Source: Planctomycetota bacterium (GTDB lineage: Bacteria; Planctomycetota; DG-23; SLPQ01). Taken from it: a DNA stretch of 18,664 bases. Below, piece after piece: positions 1 to 8,143 of this stretch. The stretch's first letter is position 1; every line of letters begins with the position of its first letter. The notes beneath the pieces were generated by a model. The model saw nothing but the letters and a program-made list of their open reading frames with translations. It was not told where the DNA came from and ran no database searches. The stretch is taken from positions 1-18,664 of the forward strand of contig JAGHCE010000043.1 in NCBI GenBank assembly GCA_021160625.1, written 5' to 3'. A program made the position numbers and the translations under genes.

Positions 1-661
1 GCGCCGGGTCTTTCCAGGGGTCAAGCCATGCCTCGATGCGGGTCCTGGCATAGCCCCTCGAGACGACAAACGCCATTATCGGCACCACCGCGACAGCCGG
101 CGCAAGGATGTGGGTGATTTTCGCCCCTGCAACAAAAAGGACAACCGCCGCCACGAGCCCGAGGAGAATGGACGTCCCGATATCGGGCTCCAGGAGAACC
201 AGGAAGCACAACACCCCCGTGACCGCCACCGCGGGCACAAACGTCCGCCGGAACGCGCGCACGCTGGGGGTCCTTTCGGCCAGAAACGCCGCCAGGAAAA
301 TGACAAGGGCGATTTTCACCGGCTCGGAAGGCTGCAGGCCCACCGGCCCCAGCCGCAGCCAGCGGCTCGCCCCGTTCACGCGGTGGCCGATTCCGGGAAC
401 AAGCACGAGAACCAAAAGCATCGCCGAGACGGCCAGGATCACCCGGTTGTAGCGCAGGATGACGTGATAGTCCACATACCCGAGCGCGAACGCCGAGGCT
501 ATCCCGAACGCCACGTACATCATCTGCTTGATGAACGTGGGGCTTACAAGCGGCCCGTCGCCGCGCGCGGTCGTCGAGTATATCATCACCGTGGAGATAC
601 CCAGCAGCGCCGAGACGGCTGCCACGAGTATTGTCCTTGCCGCTTCGTCTTTGTGTGCCAA
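1..661 (-). CDS. ftsW: FtsW, septal peptidoglycan glycosyltransferase (SEDS family), 3' part outside window
   Basis: FtsW polymerises lipid II at the septum together with its partner class B PBP (FtsI, encoded upstream in this operon). Translating the complement gives about 220 residues with several hydrophobic segments and SEDS hallmarks: NGASRWLRLG, then GLQPSEPVKIA, then LEPDIGTS and DPWKDP near the window edge. The C-terminal half lies beyond position 1. Two starts are possible. A TTG at 661 has GAGG four bases upstream. A GTG at 676 overlaps the mraY stop as GTGA and would add five residues. I prefer 661 because it has a visible ribosome binding site, but coupling through the GTGA overlap is equally reasonable. 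RodA is the main alternative, but the dcw position directly after mraY favours FtsW. Confidence 0.93.
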   Translation of the reverse strand, partial: MAHKDEAARTILVAAVSALLGISTVMIYSTTARGDGPLVSPTFIKQMMYVAFGIASAFALGYVDYHVILRYNRVILAVSAMLLVLVLVPGIGHRVNGASRWLRLGPVGLQPSEPVKIALVIFLAAFLAERTPSVRAFRRTFVPAVAVTGVLCFLVLLEPDIGTSILLGLVAAVVLFVAGAKITHILAPAVAVVPIMAFVVSRGYARTRIEAWLDPWKDPA

Positions 662-672
662 GGTGCCTCTTT

Positions 673-1785
673 TCACCTGAGCTTGAGCGTCGCAAGGGCG
701 AAGGCCGCGAGTATCCCCGCGATGATCCAGAACCTTATCGTCACCTTGCTCTCGGCCCAGCCCAGGAATTGAAAATGGTGGTGAAGCGGCGCGCAGCGAA
801 AAACGCGGCGCTTCGTGCACTTGTAGTGGAGCACCTGGATAATTACGCTGACCACCTCCGCCACGAAAATCCCGCCGACTATGAAAAGCAGCAGTTCCTG
901 CTTTATCGCCACCGCCACGAACCCTATCGCGCCTCCCAACGGCAGCGACCCGGTGTCCCCCATAAACACCTGCGCCGGGTGGCAGTTGAACCACAGGAAA
1001 CCCAGAGTCGCCCCCCCCAGCGCCGAGCAAAAAACCGACAGCTCCCCCGCCCCGGGCACGGGTTGTATGAAAAGGTACTTGGAAAAAACACAGTTGCCCA
1101 CGATGTAGGAAAGCGCCGCAAACGTGCCGGCAACTATGACCATACACCCCGGCGCGAGGCCGTCGAGGCCGTCGGTGAGGTTCACGGCGTTGGACGTTCC
1201 CACGATGACGATGATGACAAAGAGTATGAAGAGCGTTACGGGCATTTTCCACGCGGCGATTCTTATCGAGACGAACGGCAGCTGCAGGAGCCTGCCCCAG
1301 TCGGCGTTGGTCGCCTGGTAGTGCCGCAGCAGGCTCAGCGCAATCACGACGGCGATAAGCACCTGCGCAATGAGCTTCATCCGTATGGTTAGCCCCTTCT
1401 TCGAGGGGTCGGTCAGCTTGATGGCGTCGTCCACGTAGCCCACCAGCCCCAGCCACAGCATGCACAGGTTGGCCAGCAGAACGTAGAAGTTGAGAGGGTC
1501 AGCCCACAGGAACGCCGAAAGCACCGTGGCGAAGACGATAAGCGCTCCACCCATCGTGGGAGTGTTGGCCTTGTCCTTATGCAGGTCGGCGAGGAAAGGG
1601 GAGTCGGTCTTGTCAACGCGCTCGCCTATCTTGCGGCGGCGCAGGTGCGAGATAAAGGACGGCCCGATGATGACGCACGCCAGAAACGCCGTTATCGCGG
1701 CAAACGCCGCCCTGAATGTAATGTAGCGAAATACATTCAGCGCGCCGAAACCGGGCTCAAGCGCATATAGAAGTTTGAAAAGCAA
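673..1785 (-). CDS. mraY: MraY, phospho-N-acetylmuramoyl-pentapeptide-transferase
   Basis: MraY transfers phospho-MurNAc-pentapeptide from the UDP-precursor to undecaprenyl phosphate, making lipid I at the inner membrane. The 370-residue product is normal in length and has about ten hydrophobic segments. Family motifs appear in order: TPTMGG (about 75-80), the aspartate pair in GYVDDAIK (D119, D120), NAVNLTDGLDGLA (about 199-211), FMGDTGSLPLGG (about 275-285) and the APLHHHFQ loop (about 332-339). The start is TTG, preceded by GGGGAGG at eight bases, a strong ribosome binding site that supports it. It lies 27 bases after murF. Its stop touches the start region of ftsW, so the usual intervening murD is absent here. 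Confidence 0.97.
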   Translation of the reverse strand: MLFKLLYALEPGFGALNVFRYITFRAAFAAITAFLACVIIGPSFISHLRRRKIGERVDKTDSPFLADLHKDKANTPTMGGALIVFATVLSAFLWADPLNFYVLLANLCMLWLGLVGYVDDAIKLTDPSKKGLTIRMKLIAQVLIAVVIALSLLRHYQATNADWGRLLQLPFVSIRIAAWKMPVTLFILFVIIVIVGTSNAVNLTDGLDGLAPGCMVIVAGTFAALSYIVGNCVFSKYLFIQPVPGAGELSVFCSALGGATLGFLWFNCHPAQVFMGDTGSLPLGGAIGFVAVAIKQELLLFIVGGIFVAEVVSVIIQVLHYKCTKRRVFRCAPLHHHFQFLGWAESKVTIRFWIIAGILAAFALATLKLR

Positions 1786-1812
1786 ACGAGCAACCTCCCC
1801 CTCGCGGGATGG

Positions 1813-3168
1813 TTACTTTAAGAAATCCAGCACCCTCTCCAGGCGCATACCTCTCGACGCCTTCAAAAGCACCACGTCTCCGGGACGAATGGCGTCGGAA
1901 AGGGCCTCTCCGAGGTCCTCAAGGGTGGGAAAAAAGCGCGCACGGTCAGGCCCCATACCCGCCTGTGCCGCCGCATCGGTGGCGTGGTGCGCCATTTCCC
2001 CCGTGGCCCAACAAAAGTCAAACCCCGCCTGGGCCGTCTCCCGGCCCAGCCGGCGATGGAGCTGGGCCGATTGCTCCCCTAATTCAAGCATATCGGCAAA
2101 AACGAAGAACTTTCTTTCGCCCTTTCGCGCGGCCAGCTCCCTTGTCGCCGCGACCATGCTGTCCGGGTTAGCGTTGTAAGCGTCGTTTATGAGCACGGCG
2201 CCGCCGAGTAGCCTCTCTTCGAGCCTCATCGCCGGCAGCCGGAAGGACGCCATCCGCCCGGCGATGTATGCCAGGTCGAGCCCCAGCCTCCTCGCCACGG
2301 CCGTCGCGGCAAGGGCATTGTAGATGTTGTGGCGCCCCGAAACGCCAAGCGTCGCCTGAACCGCCCCGTTCAGGAAAAACGTGTACCCCTCGGGCCCCCT
2401 TTCAATCTGACTGGCAAAGACGTCGGCCGGCTTGTCGATACCGAAGGTAAACAGCTTGATGCCCGCCCAGGAGCGTATCCCGGCAAGTATCGGATCATCA
2501 GCGTTTAGGATTGCCGTGCCCCCGGAGGAAAGCCCGTGCAGGAGCTGCGACTTTTCATGCGCCACCCCATCCACGGAGCCGAGCCCCTCGATGTGCGTGC
2601 GCCCGATGTTCGTCACGACACCCACGTCGGGAGCGGCAATCTCGGCAAGCCTCGCTATCTCGCCCGGCCGGCTCGTCCCCATCTCAAGAACCACCGCCCG
2701 CGTGGAGGCGCTCGTACGAAAAAGCGTCAGCGGCACGCCCACTAAGTTGTTGTAGGAGGCGGGGCTTGCCACGGTGTCGATCTTCTCTTCAATGAAATGC
2801 CGCACCATTTCCTTCGTGGTGGTCTTGCCGTTGGAGCCGGTGATCGCGACGATGGTGGCCCTCAGGGTGTGCCGGCAGGCCTTTGCTATCTCGCCGAGCG
2901 CCGTCAGGGTGTCGTCCACCTTGATGAAGACCTTCTCGGCGTCCTTCTTGTAAATTCTAAAATCCCGCGAGTACACCGCCGCAGCCGCGCCCGCAGCGAG
3001 CGCCTTCCTGATGTAGTCGTGCCCGTCGAAGTGCTCCCCGGCAAGCGCCACGAAGAGGTCCCCGACCTTTGTCGTCCTGGAATCCGTGGAAACGCCGGTA
3101 ATCTCCCCGTCCCGGGACCCGCACACGACCAAGCCCTTCGTGACCGTTTTGATAATTTCAACGGCCAT
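1813..3168 (-). CDS. murF: MurF, UDP-MurNAc-tripeptide--D-Ala-D-Ala ligase
   Basis: This cytoplasmic ligase adds D-Ala-D-Ala to UDP-MurNAc-tripeptide using ATP, giving the pentapeptide used by MraY. The product is about 451 residues, typical of the family. It shows an N-terminal STDSR motif (about 27-31), the P-loop ITGSNGKTTT (about 109-118), SYNNLVGVPLTL, a GTSRPGEI segment, the central NADD motif, NDAYNANPDSM and a C-terminal LKASRGMRLE. I chose the ATG at 3168, which has GAG nine bases upstream. A TTG at 3177 overlaps the murE stop as TTGA and would add three residues. Either way the gene is coupled to murE. Nothing unusual was seen in the catalytic motifs. Confidence 0.96.
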   Translation of the reverse strand: MAVEIIKTVTKGLVVCGSRDGEITGVSTDSRTTKVGDLFVALAGEHFDGHDYIRKALAAGAAAAVYSRDFRIYKKDAEKVFIKVDDTLTALGEIAKACRHTLRATIVAITGSNGKTTTKEMVRHFIEEKIDTVASPASYNNLVGVPLTLFRTSASTRAVVLEMGTSRPGEIARLAEIAAPDVGVVTNIGRTHIEGLGSVDGVAHEKSQLLHGLSSGGTAILNADDPILAGIRSWAGIKLFTFGIDKPADVFASQIERGPEGYTFFLNGAVQATLGVSGRHNIYNALAATAVARRLGLDLAYIAGRMASFRLPAMRLEERLLGGAVLINDAYNANPDSMVAATRELAARKGERKFFVFADMLELGEQSAQLHRRLGRETAQAGFDFCWATGEMAHHATDAAAQAGMGPDRARFFPTLEDLGEALSDAIRPGDVVLLKASRGMRLERVLDFLK

Positions 3169-3173
3169 CGGTT

Positions 3174-4631
3174 TCAACTCTCTGTGCTCCCGGCAAAGTC
3201 GCGGATGACCGCCCGGTCGTCAAAAGGCACCACGGTGTCTCTCAAAACCTGGTAGGTCTCGTGCCCCTTGCCCGCCACCAGCACCACGTCGCCGGCGCGC
3301 GCAAGGCGGCATGCCGCCTCTATTGCCTGTTTCCTGTCCGGTTCGACGTAAAGATCGTCAGACTTGTCGGTGCCGGCGAGAATCTCGTCAATTATGTCCC
3401 CGGGCGCCTCACTGCGGGGATTGTCACTCGTGATGACGACAACGTCGCCGAGATCCTGCGCCACGCGGCCCATTCTCGGCCGTTTCCGGCGGTCGCGGTC
3501 GCCACCGCAGCCGAAGACCACTATCAGGCGCCCCTCAACCACCGGCCGAAGCGCCGTAAGGACATTGCGCAGGGCGTCATCGGTGTGCGCGTAGTCCACG
3601 AACGCCGCGAAGCCGCGCACATCCCTTATCCGTTCGAGACGCCCCGGCACACCGTCAAGCGCCTCGATGCCCGCAACCGTCTCGTCGAGGCTTATCCCCA
3701 TTGAAACGGCCGCCGTGGCCGCCGCCAGTATGTTGTAAACGTTGTGCACGCCGATAAGAGGCGTCCGAATCACGGCCTCGCCTGCGGGCGTGTGAAGGTT
3801 TACCGAACTTCCGTCCAGGCCGGTCGAAATGAGTTCGCCGGTTACCTCCGCCTCGTTTTCAATGCCGTACCAGACGCGGGCGGCCTTCGTGCGCTGGGCA
3901 AGCGTGGTCGAGTTCGGATCGTCCGCGTTGAAGACGCCGACACTCTCACGCGGCAGGTAGCGAAAGAGCTTGCCCTTGGCGTTTAGATAAGCGTCGAAGG
4001 TCTTGTGATAGTCGAGGTGCTCCGGCGTGATGTTGGTAAATATCGCGCAGGTGAAGTCAACCGCATCCACCCGGTACTGCTCGAGGGCATGAGACGATAC
4101 CTCCAGAACCGCGTATTCGATCTCATCGGCGGCCATCTCGGCCAGGAACCTCTGCAGGTCGCCTGCCCCCGGCGTCGTCGTCCCGGCGCGCACCACCCGT
4201 CCGGAAAATTCGTAGTTTATGGTTCCAAGAAGGCCGGTCTTTCTGGCCGCCACCTGCAGTATGGAGCGAACAAGATAGCCCACGGTGGTCTTTCCGTTCG
4301 TCCCGGTAATGCCTATGACCTTGACCTTGCCGCTTGGATGGTCCCAGAAGATGTCGGCCAGCACCGCCAGGATATGGCGGGTGTTGGATGCGGTCACAAG
4401 GCAGACGTCGCCGGGCACGTGGACCTTCTCCTGTGCAACGACGACCTGCGCTCCTCTCTCGACGGCCTCGTTAATAAAGTCGTGGCCGTCCGCGTCGACG
4501 CCTTTGATCGCGACGAATATGTTGCCCGCCTGCACCTTGCGCGAGTCGCTGGTGATCCCTGTGATGTTGCGGTCGGCGAAGTCGAAGACCTGCACGTCCT
4601 CGAGGGTGGCCAGGAGCTTCCTAAGGCGCAT
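3174..4631 (-). CDS. murE: MurE, UDP-MurNAc-L-Ala-D-Glu--meso-diaminopimelate ligase
   Basis: MurE adds the third stem-peptide residue to UDP-MurNAc-L-Ala-D-Glu with ATP. The 485-residue product has TSDSR (about 27-31), the P-loop GITGTNGKTT (about 107-116), TTTPG (about 151-155), LEVSSHALEQ (about 176-185), the lysine expected to be carbamylated (about K219, in NAKGK) and VDYAHTDDAL. DNPR at about 403-406 is the signature of meso-diaminopimelate-adding enzymes; lysine-adding enzymes differ there. The frame stays open upstream to 4733, but the ATG at 4631 has GGGAGGGG five bases upstream and fits family length. It overlaps the end of ftsI by 11 bases, indicating translational coupling. Confidence 0.97.
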   Translation of the reverse strand: MRLRKLLATLEDVQVFDFADRNITGITSDSRKVQAGNIFVAIKGVDADGHDFINEAVERGAQVVVAQEKVHVPGDVCLVTASNTRHILAVLADIFWDHPSGKVKVIGITGTNGKTTVGYLVRSILQVAARKTGLLGTINYEFSGRVVRAGTTTPGAGDLQRFLAEMAADEIEYAVLEVSSHALEQYRVDAVDFTCAIFTNITPEHLDYHKTFDAYLNAKGKLFRYLPRESVGVFNADDPNSTTLAQRTKAARVWYGIENEAEVTGELISTGLDGSSVNLHTPAGEAVIRTPLIGVHNVYNILAAATAAVSMGISLDETVAGIEALDGVPGRLERIRDVRGFAAFVDYAHTDDALRNVLTALRPVVEGRLIVVFGCGGDRDRRKRPRMGRVAQDLGDVVVITSDNPRSEAPGDIIDEILAGTDKSDDLYVEPDRKQAIEAACRLARAGDVVLVAGKGHETYQVLRDTVVPFDDRAVIRDFAGSTES

Positions 4632-6399
4632 TGAGGCCCCTCCCGCCCGACCGCCGCACCGCACCGGCCGACTCGGCCGAGGCCCAGCGAAGGGCCGCCT
4701 GGCGGCGGTGGGAATCGACGAGCACGTAGTCAAGCGTCGCCTTTAGCGCCTGTGCCGCGTACGGCGCGGCAACCGTCCCGCCGAAACGGACCACACCGGC
4801 GGAAGGTTCATCCACCACTATGAGCACGACCGCCCTGGGAGACTCGACGGGCCCCGTGCAAATGAAGGATGACACGTACTTCGAGTGCGAATAGTGCCCG
4901 TCCACGAGTTTCTGCGCGGTGCCGGTCTTCCCGGCCACCGCGTAGTCCTCCAAGTTCGCCAGCCTCCCCGTGCCGTTTGTGACCACCTCGCGCAGCACCT
5001 TTGCAAGCATTGTCCTGGCGGTCTGCTCGCTCAAGGTCCGGCATTTGATTTCCGGGTCTGAGTGCTTCTCGAGGACCCTGCCCTTCGAGTCGAGAAGCCC
5101 CCTCAAGATCCTCGGCTTGACAAGGTACCCGCCGTTGGCAAAGACCGAAAAGGCCGCCGCCATCTGAACGGCCGTCACCGATATCTCGTGCCCCATCGGG
5201 ACGCTCGTCATCGTGTAGTACGACCACCGTTCGGGCCTCTCAAGGTAGCCCGACGCCTCGCTGCCTATCCCAAGCCCCGATGAGCGCCCGAAACCGAACG
5301 CCCTAAGGAAAGCGTAGGTGCTGGCGGGCCCCAGCCTCCGGCCGATTTTCGCCATCCCGATATTGGAGGACTTCACCACGACATTGAGCGCCGAAAGGTT
5401 GCCGTAGGAATAGTGGTCGTGCAGGACGCGCCCACCGATGCGGTAGGCGCCGTTCTCGCAGAAAATCGTCTCGCCCAGTTTGACCGTTCCCTCATCGAGC
5501 GCGCCGGCAAAGACAAACGGCTTGAACATCGACCCCGGCTCGAAGCTGTCCGTCACGGCGCGCAGCCGCCACGTCTCTTCGGCGTAATCCCGGTAGTGGT
5601 CAGGGTCAAAGGTGGGCCGCTGGGCCAGCGCCAGGATGTCACCGGTCTGCGGCGACATTACGATCCCGGTAACGGCCTTCGGACGGCTGTCGGCGTAGCA
5701 CCGCTCGACGGCCTCCTCCAGGAAGTCCTGGATGTTGGCGTCCACCGTGAGCACCACGTGGTTCCCGTCAACGGCCGGCACGAAGGCCAGCGACCCACTG
5801 GAAATGGTCCTTCTAAGCGCGTCGCGCCGCTCCCTGCGGTAGCCGTCGCGCCCCTTGAGATTCTTTTCACAGGCAAACTCTATCCCGGAGAGCCCCTGTT
5901 CGTCCACGCCCGTAAAACCGATGACCTGCGCAAGCATCCTGCCACAGGGGTACAGGCGTTTCCTTTCCTCACGGATGTGCACACCGTCGATGCACTCGGC
6001 CCTGACGGCCGCCTCCTCGTCGGGAGTGATCTGGCGCTTTATCCAGACGAAGCGGCCCCCTCGGCGCGCCTCCAAGGCCGAGCGCACCTTCCCCGCATCG
6101 AGGGCGAGCGCCGATGCAAGGCCGGAGGCCGCCGCCGCAAGGTCGGTGATTTCCGACGGGTCAACGAAGACGGATTTACCGGGCACCGAGATGGCCAGGA
6201 TTTCACCGTTGCGGTCGTATACCCTGCCCCGCTCGGCCGGAATGGTGATTTCAAGCGTGTGCTGGGTCGCGGCGAGGTCCTTGAACCTGTCGCAGTCGAC
6301 GGCCTGGAGGAGGAAAAGCCGCCCCCACAGCCCGGCCAACGACAGCACAAGCACTCCCAGGACGATTTTGAGCCTGAAGCGGCAAACGCGCCAGTCCAA
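4621..6399 (-). CDS. ftsI: FtsI-type class B penicillin-binding protein (septal transpeptidase)
   Basis: This is a class B PBP, the D,D-transpeptidase that cross-links septal peptidoglycan next to FtsW. The 592-residue product has a short cytoplasmic N-terminus, one membrane anchor (about 10-32), a dimerisation/pedestal domain beginning near AERGRVYDRNG (about 55-65), and a transpeptidase domain. That domain carries the serine-lysine motif EPGSMFKP (S290, K293), the SxN motif SSN (S344, N346) and KTGT (491-494). No PASTA repeats follow. The start is TTG, with a G-rich GGTGGGGG tract about six bases upstream and no better start nearby. It lies 30 bases after ftsL and overlaps murE by 11 bases. 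The position between ftsL and murE supports FtsI rather than an elongation PBP2. Confidence 0.95.
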   Translation of the reverse strand: MDWRVCRFRLKIVLGVLVLSLAGLWGRLFLLQAVDCDRFKDLAATQHTLEITIPAERGRVYDRNGEILAISVPGKSVFVDPSEITDLAAAASGLASALALDAGKVRSALEARRGGRFVWIKRQITPDEEAAVRAECIDGVHIREERKRLYPCGRMLAQVIGFTGVDEQGLSGIEFACEKNLKGRDGYRRERRDALRRTISSGSLAFVPAVDGNHVVLTVDANIQDFLEEAVERCYADSRPKAVTGIVMSPQTGDILALAQRPTFDPDHYRDYAEETWRLRAVTDSFEPGSMFKPFVFAGALDEGTVKLGETIFCENGAYRIGGRVLHDHYSYGNLSALNVVVKSSNIGMAKIGRRLGPASTYAFLRAFGFGRSSGLGIGSEASGYLERPERWSYYTMTSVPMGHEISVTAVQMAAAFSVFANGGYLVKPRILRGLLDSKGRVLEKHSDPEIKCRTLSEQTARTMLAKVLREVVTNGTGRLANLEDYAVAGKTGTAQKLVDGHYSHSKYVSSFICTGPVESPRAVVLIVVDEPSAGVVRFGGTVAAPYAAQALKATLDYVLVDSHRRQAALRWASAESAGAVRRSGGRGLNAP

Positions 6400-6429
6400 C
6401 TTACACCCCCACCGGTTGTCGGCTTTCCA

Positions 6430-6744
6430 CTACCTGCGGACGAGGCCGGCCTGTGAACCCTCGACAAGATCGGCCGACGCCACAGCCCTTTCCGCCCGGC
6501 GCCAGCTGCCGGGGTCCACTAAGGCAATCTGCATACGCTCGTTTTCCGAGCGAAGCCGCGCAGGACTGGAGAGCTCGGCGACCTTGCCTTCAAGGTCGGC
6601 AATCGATACCTTCAGGCGGGCGCTTTCGGCCTGCAACGCCCCCATTTCGTAGCCGCATTTCACGGATAGGGCGTGGTGATAGATGTTGACGATCGATATG
6701 GCGACCACCACCGCCATACAGATGATGAGCCTGCGAACAGTCAT
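6430..6744 (-). CDS. ftsL: FtsL-like bitopic division protein
   Basis: The 104-residue product has a short basic N-terminus (MTVRR), one transmembrane helix at about residues 6-23, and then a periplasmic helical stretch (about 35-75) rich in Leu, Glu and Ala that looks like a coiled coil. This is the FtsL architecture; FtsL joins FtsB and FtsQ to activate FtsW/FtsI. FtsL sequences are very divergent, so the call rests on topology, size and position between rsmH and ftsI. The ATG overlaps the rsmH stop as ATGA and has GGAG seven bases upstream, giving a clear coupled start. Confidence 0.82.
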   Translation of the reverse strand: MTVRRLIICMAVVVAISIVNIYHHALSVKCGYEMGALQAESARLKVSIADLEGKVAELSSPARLRSENERMQIALVDPGSWRRAERAVASADLVEGSQAGLVRR

Positions 6745-7655
6745 AGCACACTCCTTTGTGCCGACCGCAACCTTGCGCTGCGCGCCCTGGGGTTTACTTC
6801 AACCTCCTCGGGCGAGGGCCTCAACGGCTTTTTCGTTATCAGCCGGTAAACACCCTCACGAGCGCCGTTGCGAAAGCCTTCCTTGACTATCCTGTCCTCG
6901 AGCGAATGAAACGAAATAACTGCTATTCTCCCTCCTGCCCCCAGCAGCCCCGGAGCAATCCCAATGATGCTTTTCAAGTTGTCCAGTTCGTGGTTGACCT
7001 CGATTCTCAATGCTTGGAACGTTCTCGTCGCCGGGTGAATCCGCCAGCGCCCGCGCCGCGGGCAGGCCCTCGCGACAATGCTTGCCAGGCGCGTGGTCGT
7101 CTCTATCGGCGCCTTCTGTCTCTCCCGCACGATGGCCCTTGCAATACGGAGGGAAAAGCGCTCCTGGCCGTATTCCCAGATTATCCTCGAGAGTTCCCTT
7201 TCCGGCGCACGGTTGACTATCTCGGCGGCCGCTGTGACCAGACCGTCGCGGTCCATCCGCATATCAAGCGGCCCGTCGCGCGAAAATGAAAAGCCCCTTT
7301 CCGCATCCCCCAGCTGCAGCGACGAGACGCCCAGGTCCAGGAGAATCCCGTCCACCTGATCGACCTCGGCATCGCCCAGCGCCTCCCGGCAGCCGGTGTA
7401 GTTGCCCTGGAAAAGAACACTCCTGGCCAGCCCTTCCTCGGCCAGCCTCTCCCGCGCGAACTCGATGACGTCCTCGTCCAGGTCCATTCCGATCAGAAGC
7501 CCCTCAGGACCCAGCCTCGATGCTATCTCGAAGGCATGGCCCCCGGCTCCGACGGTAAGGTCAACGAATATCTCGCCCCTCGCAGGCGAAAGCGCCTCCA
7601 GAACCTCGCCGACCATCACCGGACGGTGGACCTCGTCGGGACTACGCGTGTCCAT
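6741..7655 (-). CDS. rsmH: RsmH (MraW), 16S rRNA N4-methyltransferase for C1402
   Basis: RsmH methylates N4 of C1402 in the decoding centre of 16S rRNA using S-adenosylmethionine. The roughly 304-residue product carries the family blocks in order: HRPVM near the N-terminus, the SAM-binding VDLTVGAGGHA, LLDLGVSSLQL, HPATRTFQALRIEVNHEL and ISFHSLEDRIVK, then the Arg-rich tail. I chose ATG 7655 because it puts the HxPVM motif about ten residues in, as in known homologues. A GTG at 7670 would add five residues and sits seven bases after the upstream small ORF. Neither has a good Shine-Dalgarno sequence, so reinitiation from the upstream ORF is likely. The gene overlaps ftsL by four bases if its stop is counted. 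Confidence 0.96.
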   Translation of the reverse strand: MDTRSPDEVHRPVMVGEVLEALSPARGEIFVDLTVGAGGHAFEIASRLGPEGLLIGMDLDEDVIEFARERLAEEGLARSVLFQGNYTGCREALGDAEVDQVDGILLDLGVSSLQLGDAERGFSFSRDGPLDMRMDRDGLVTAAAEIVNRAPERELSRIIWEYGQERFSLRIARAIVRERQKAPIETTTRLASIVARACPRRGRWRIHPATRTFQALRIEVNHELDNLKSIIGIAPGLLGAGGRIAVISFHSLEDRIVKEGFRNGAREGVYRLITKKPLRPSPEEVEVNPRARSARLRSAQRSVL

Positions 7656-7677
7656 CCAGGCGCCGGTCACATCTATG

Positions 7678-7929
7678 TCAAAGAGCGATCGCCGGCGAAA
7701 GGCCGGCCTGTGCTATAAGTCGGGCGTAAGGTCCGATCTGGACGACCTCGCGACCGACGCGGGAATTCACCGTGGCCACCCGCGACTCGAGCCGCGCAAT
7801 TTCACCCCTGAGAAAGATCGACTCGGTAGGGGTCAGCCCCCCCCTGCCCGCCTTCTCAAGAAGCACCCGGATTTCAGACATCTTTCGCCTGTTGCCCCTT
7901 GTAGTTTCAACCTGGACCTCTACACCCAT
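7678..7929 (-). CDS. Unrecognised 83-residue ORF between mraZ and rsmH
   Basis: I do not recognise this protein. It has a strong start: ATG 7929 is preceded by GGAG five bases upstream in a purine-rich tract. The product is 83 residues, basic, without a membrane segment or signal peptide. Its N-terminal third is charged (TTRGNRRKMSEI). The centre, about residues 20-58, looks helical and could form a short coiled coil (LTPTESIFLRGEIARLESRV). The last part (GPYARLIAQAGL) is more hydrophobic. It ends seven bases before the possible GTG start of rsmH, so it is probably read in the dcw operon. The frame is open upstream to about 8067, but that part has no ribosome binding site. It may be a lineage-specific small division-cluster protein, or a leader for rsmH translation. 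Confidence 0.6.
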   Translation of the reverse strand: MGVEVQVETTRGNRRKMSEIRVLLEKAGRGGLTPTESIFLRGEIARLESRVATVNSRVGREVVQIGPYARLIAQAGLSPAIAL

Positions 7930-8143
7930 TCCCTCTCTCCTCCTCTCCCTCGCGTTTTTCCGGGAGCCCGCGTAAACACCCGCCCGTCGAGCGGCACCAT
8001 CGAGCACCCAAACAAAAGCGGCAAATCCCCTCCTTACGGTATCCCTTCCGTGCTGACAGCCGGCCACAGCAGGCCAGAAACCCCCTCACCTTCAGCCGTG
8101 GTGCCCCCGCCCGCCGCTTTCCGAGCGCCTCACCCTGTTCGTA
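7930..8143 (-). other. Spacer between mraZ and the small dcw ORF
   Basis: This 214-base gap stands out in an operon that is otherwise overlapped or closely spaced. It is G-rich on the transcribed strand. I see short possible stems, such as ACGG/CCGT around 8041-8056, but no stem followed by a T run that would make a convincing terminator. I recognise no riboswitch class. The frame of the downstream small ORF reads back through part of it, but without a ribosome binding site. Confidence 0.4.

Noticed and set aside
21..695. 224-residue minus-strand ORF at the left edge
   Set aside because: It is out of frame with FtsW, which is the real reading in the same strand and shows SEDS motifs.
4632..4733. 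34-residue N-terminal extension of MurE
   Set aside because: The extension lies inside the ftsI coding region, is Arg/Pro-rich, and the ATG at 4631 has an excellent ribosome binding site and the right family length.
5413..6456. 347-residue plus-strand ORF antisense to ftsI
   Set aside because: Antisense to an unmistakable class B PBP. No family resemblance was seen.
7930..8067. 46-residue N-terminal extension of the small dcw ORF
   Set aside because: The frame is open, but its first codon is GTG without a ribosome binding site, while the ATG at 7929 has a strong one.
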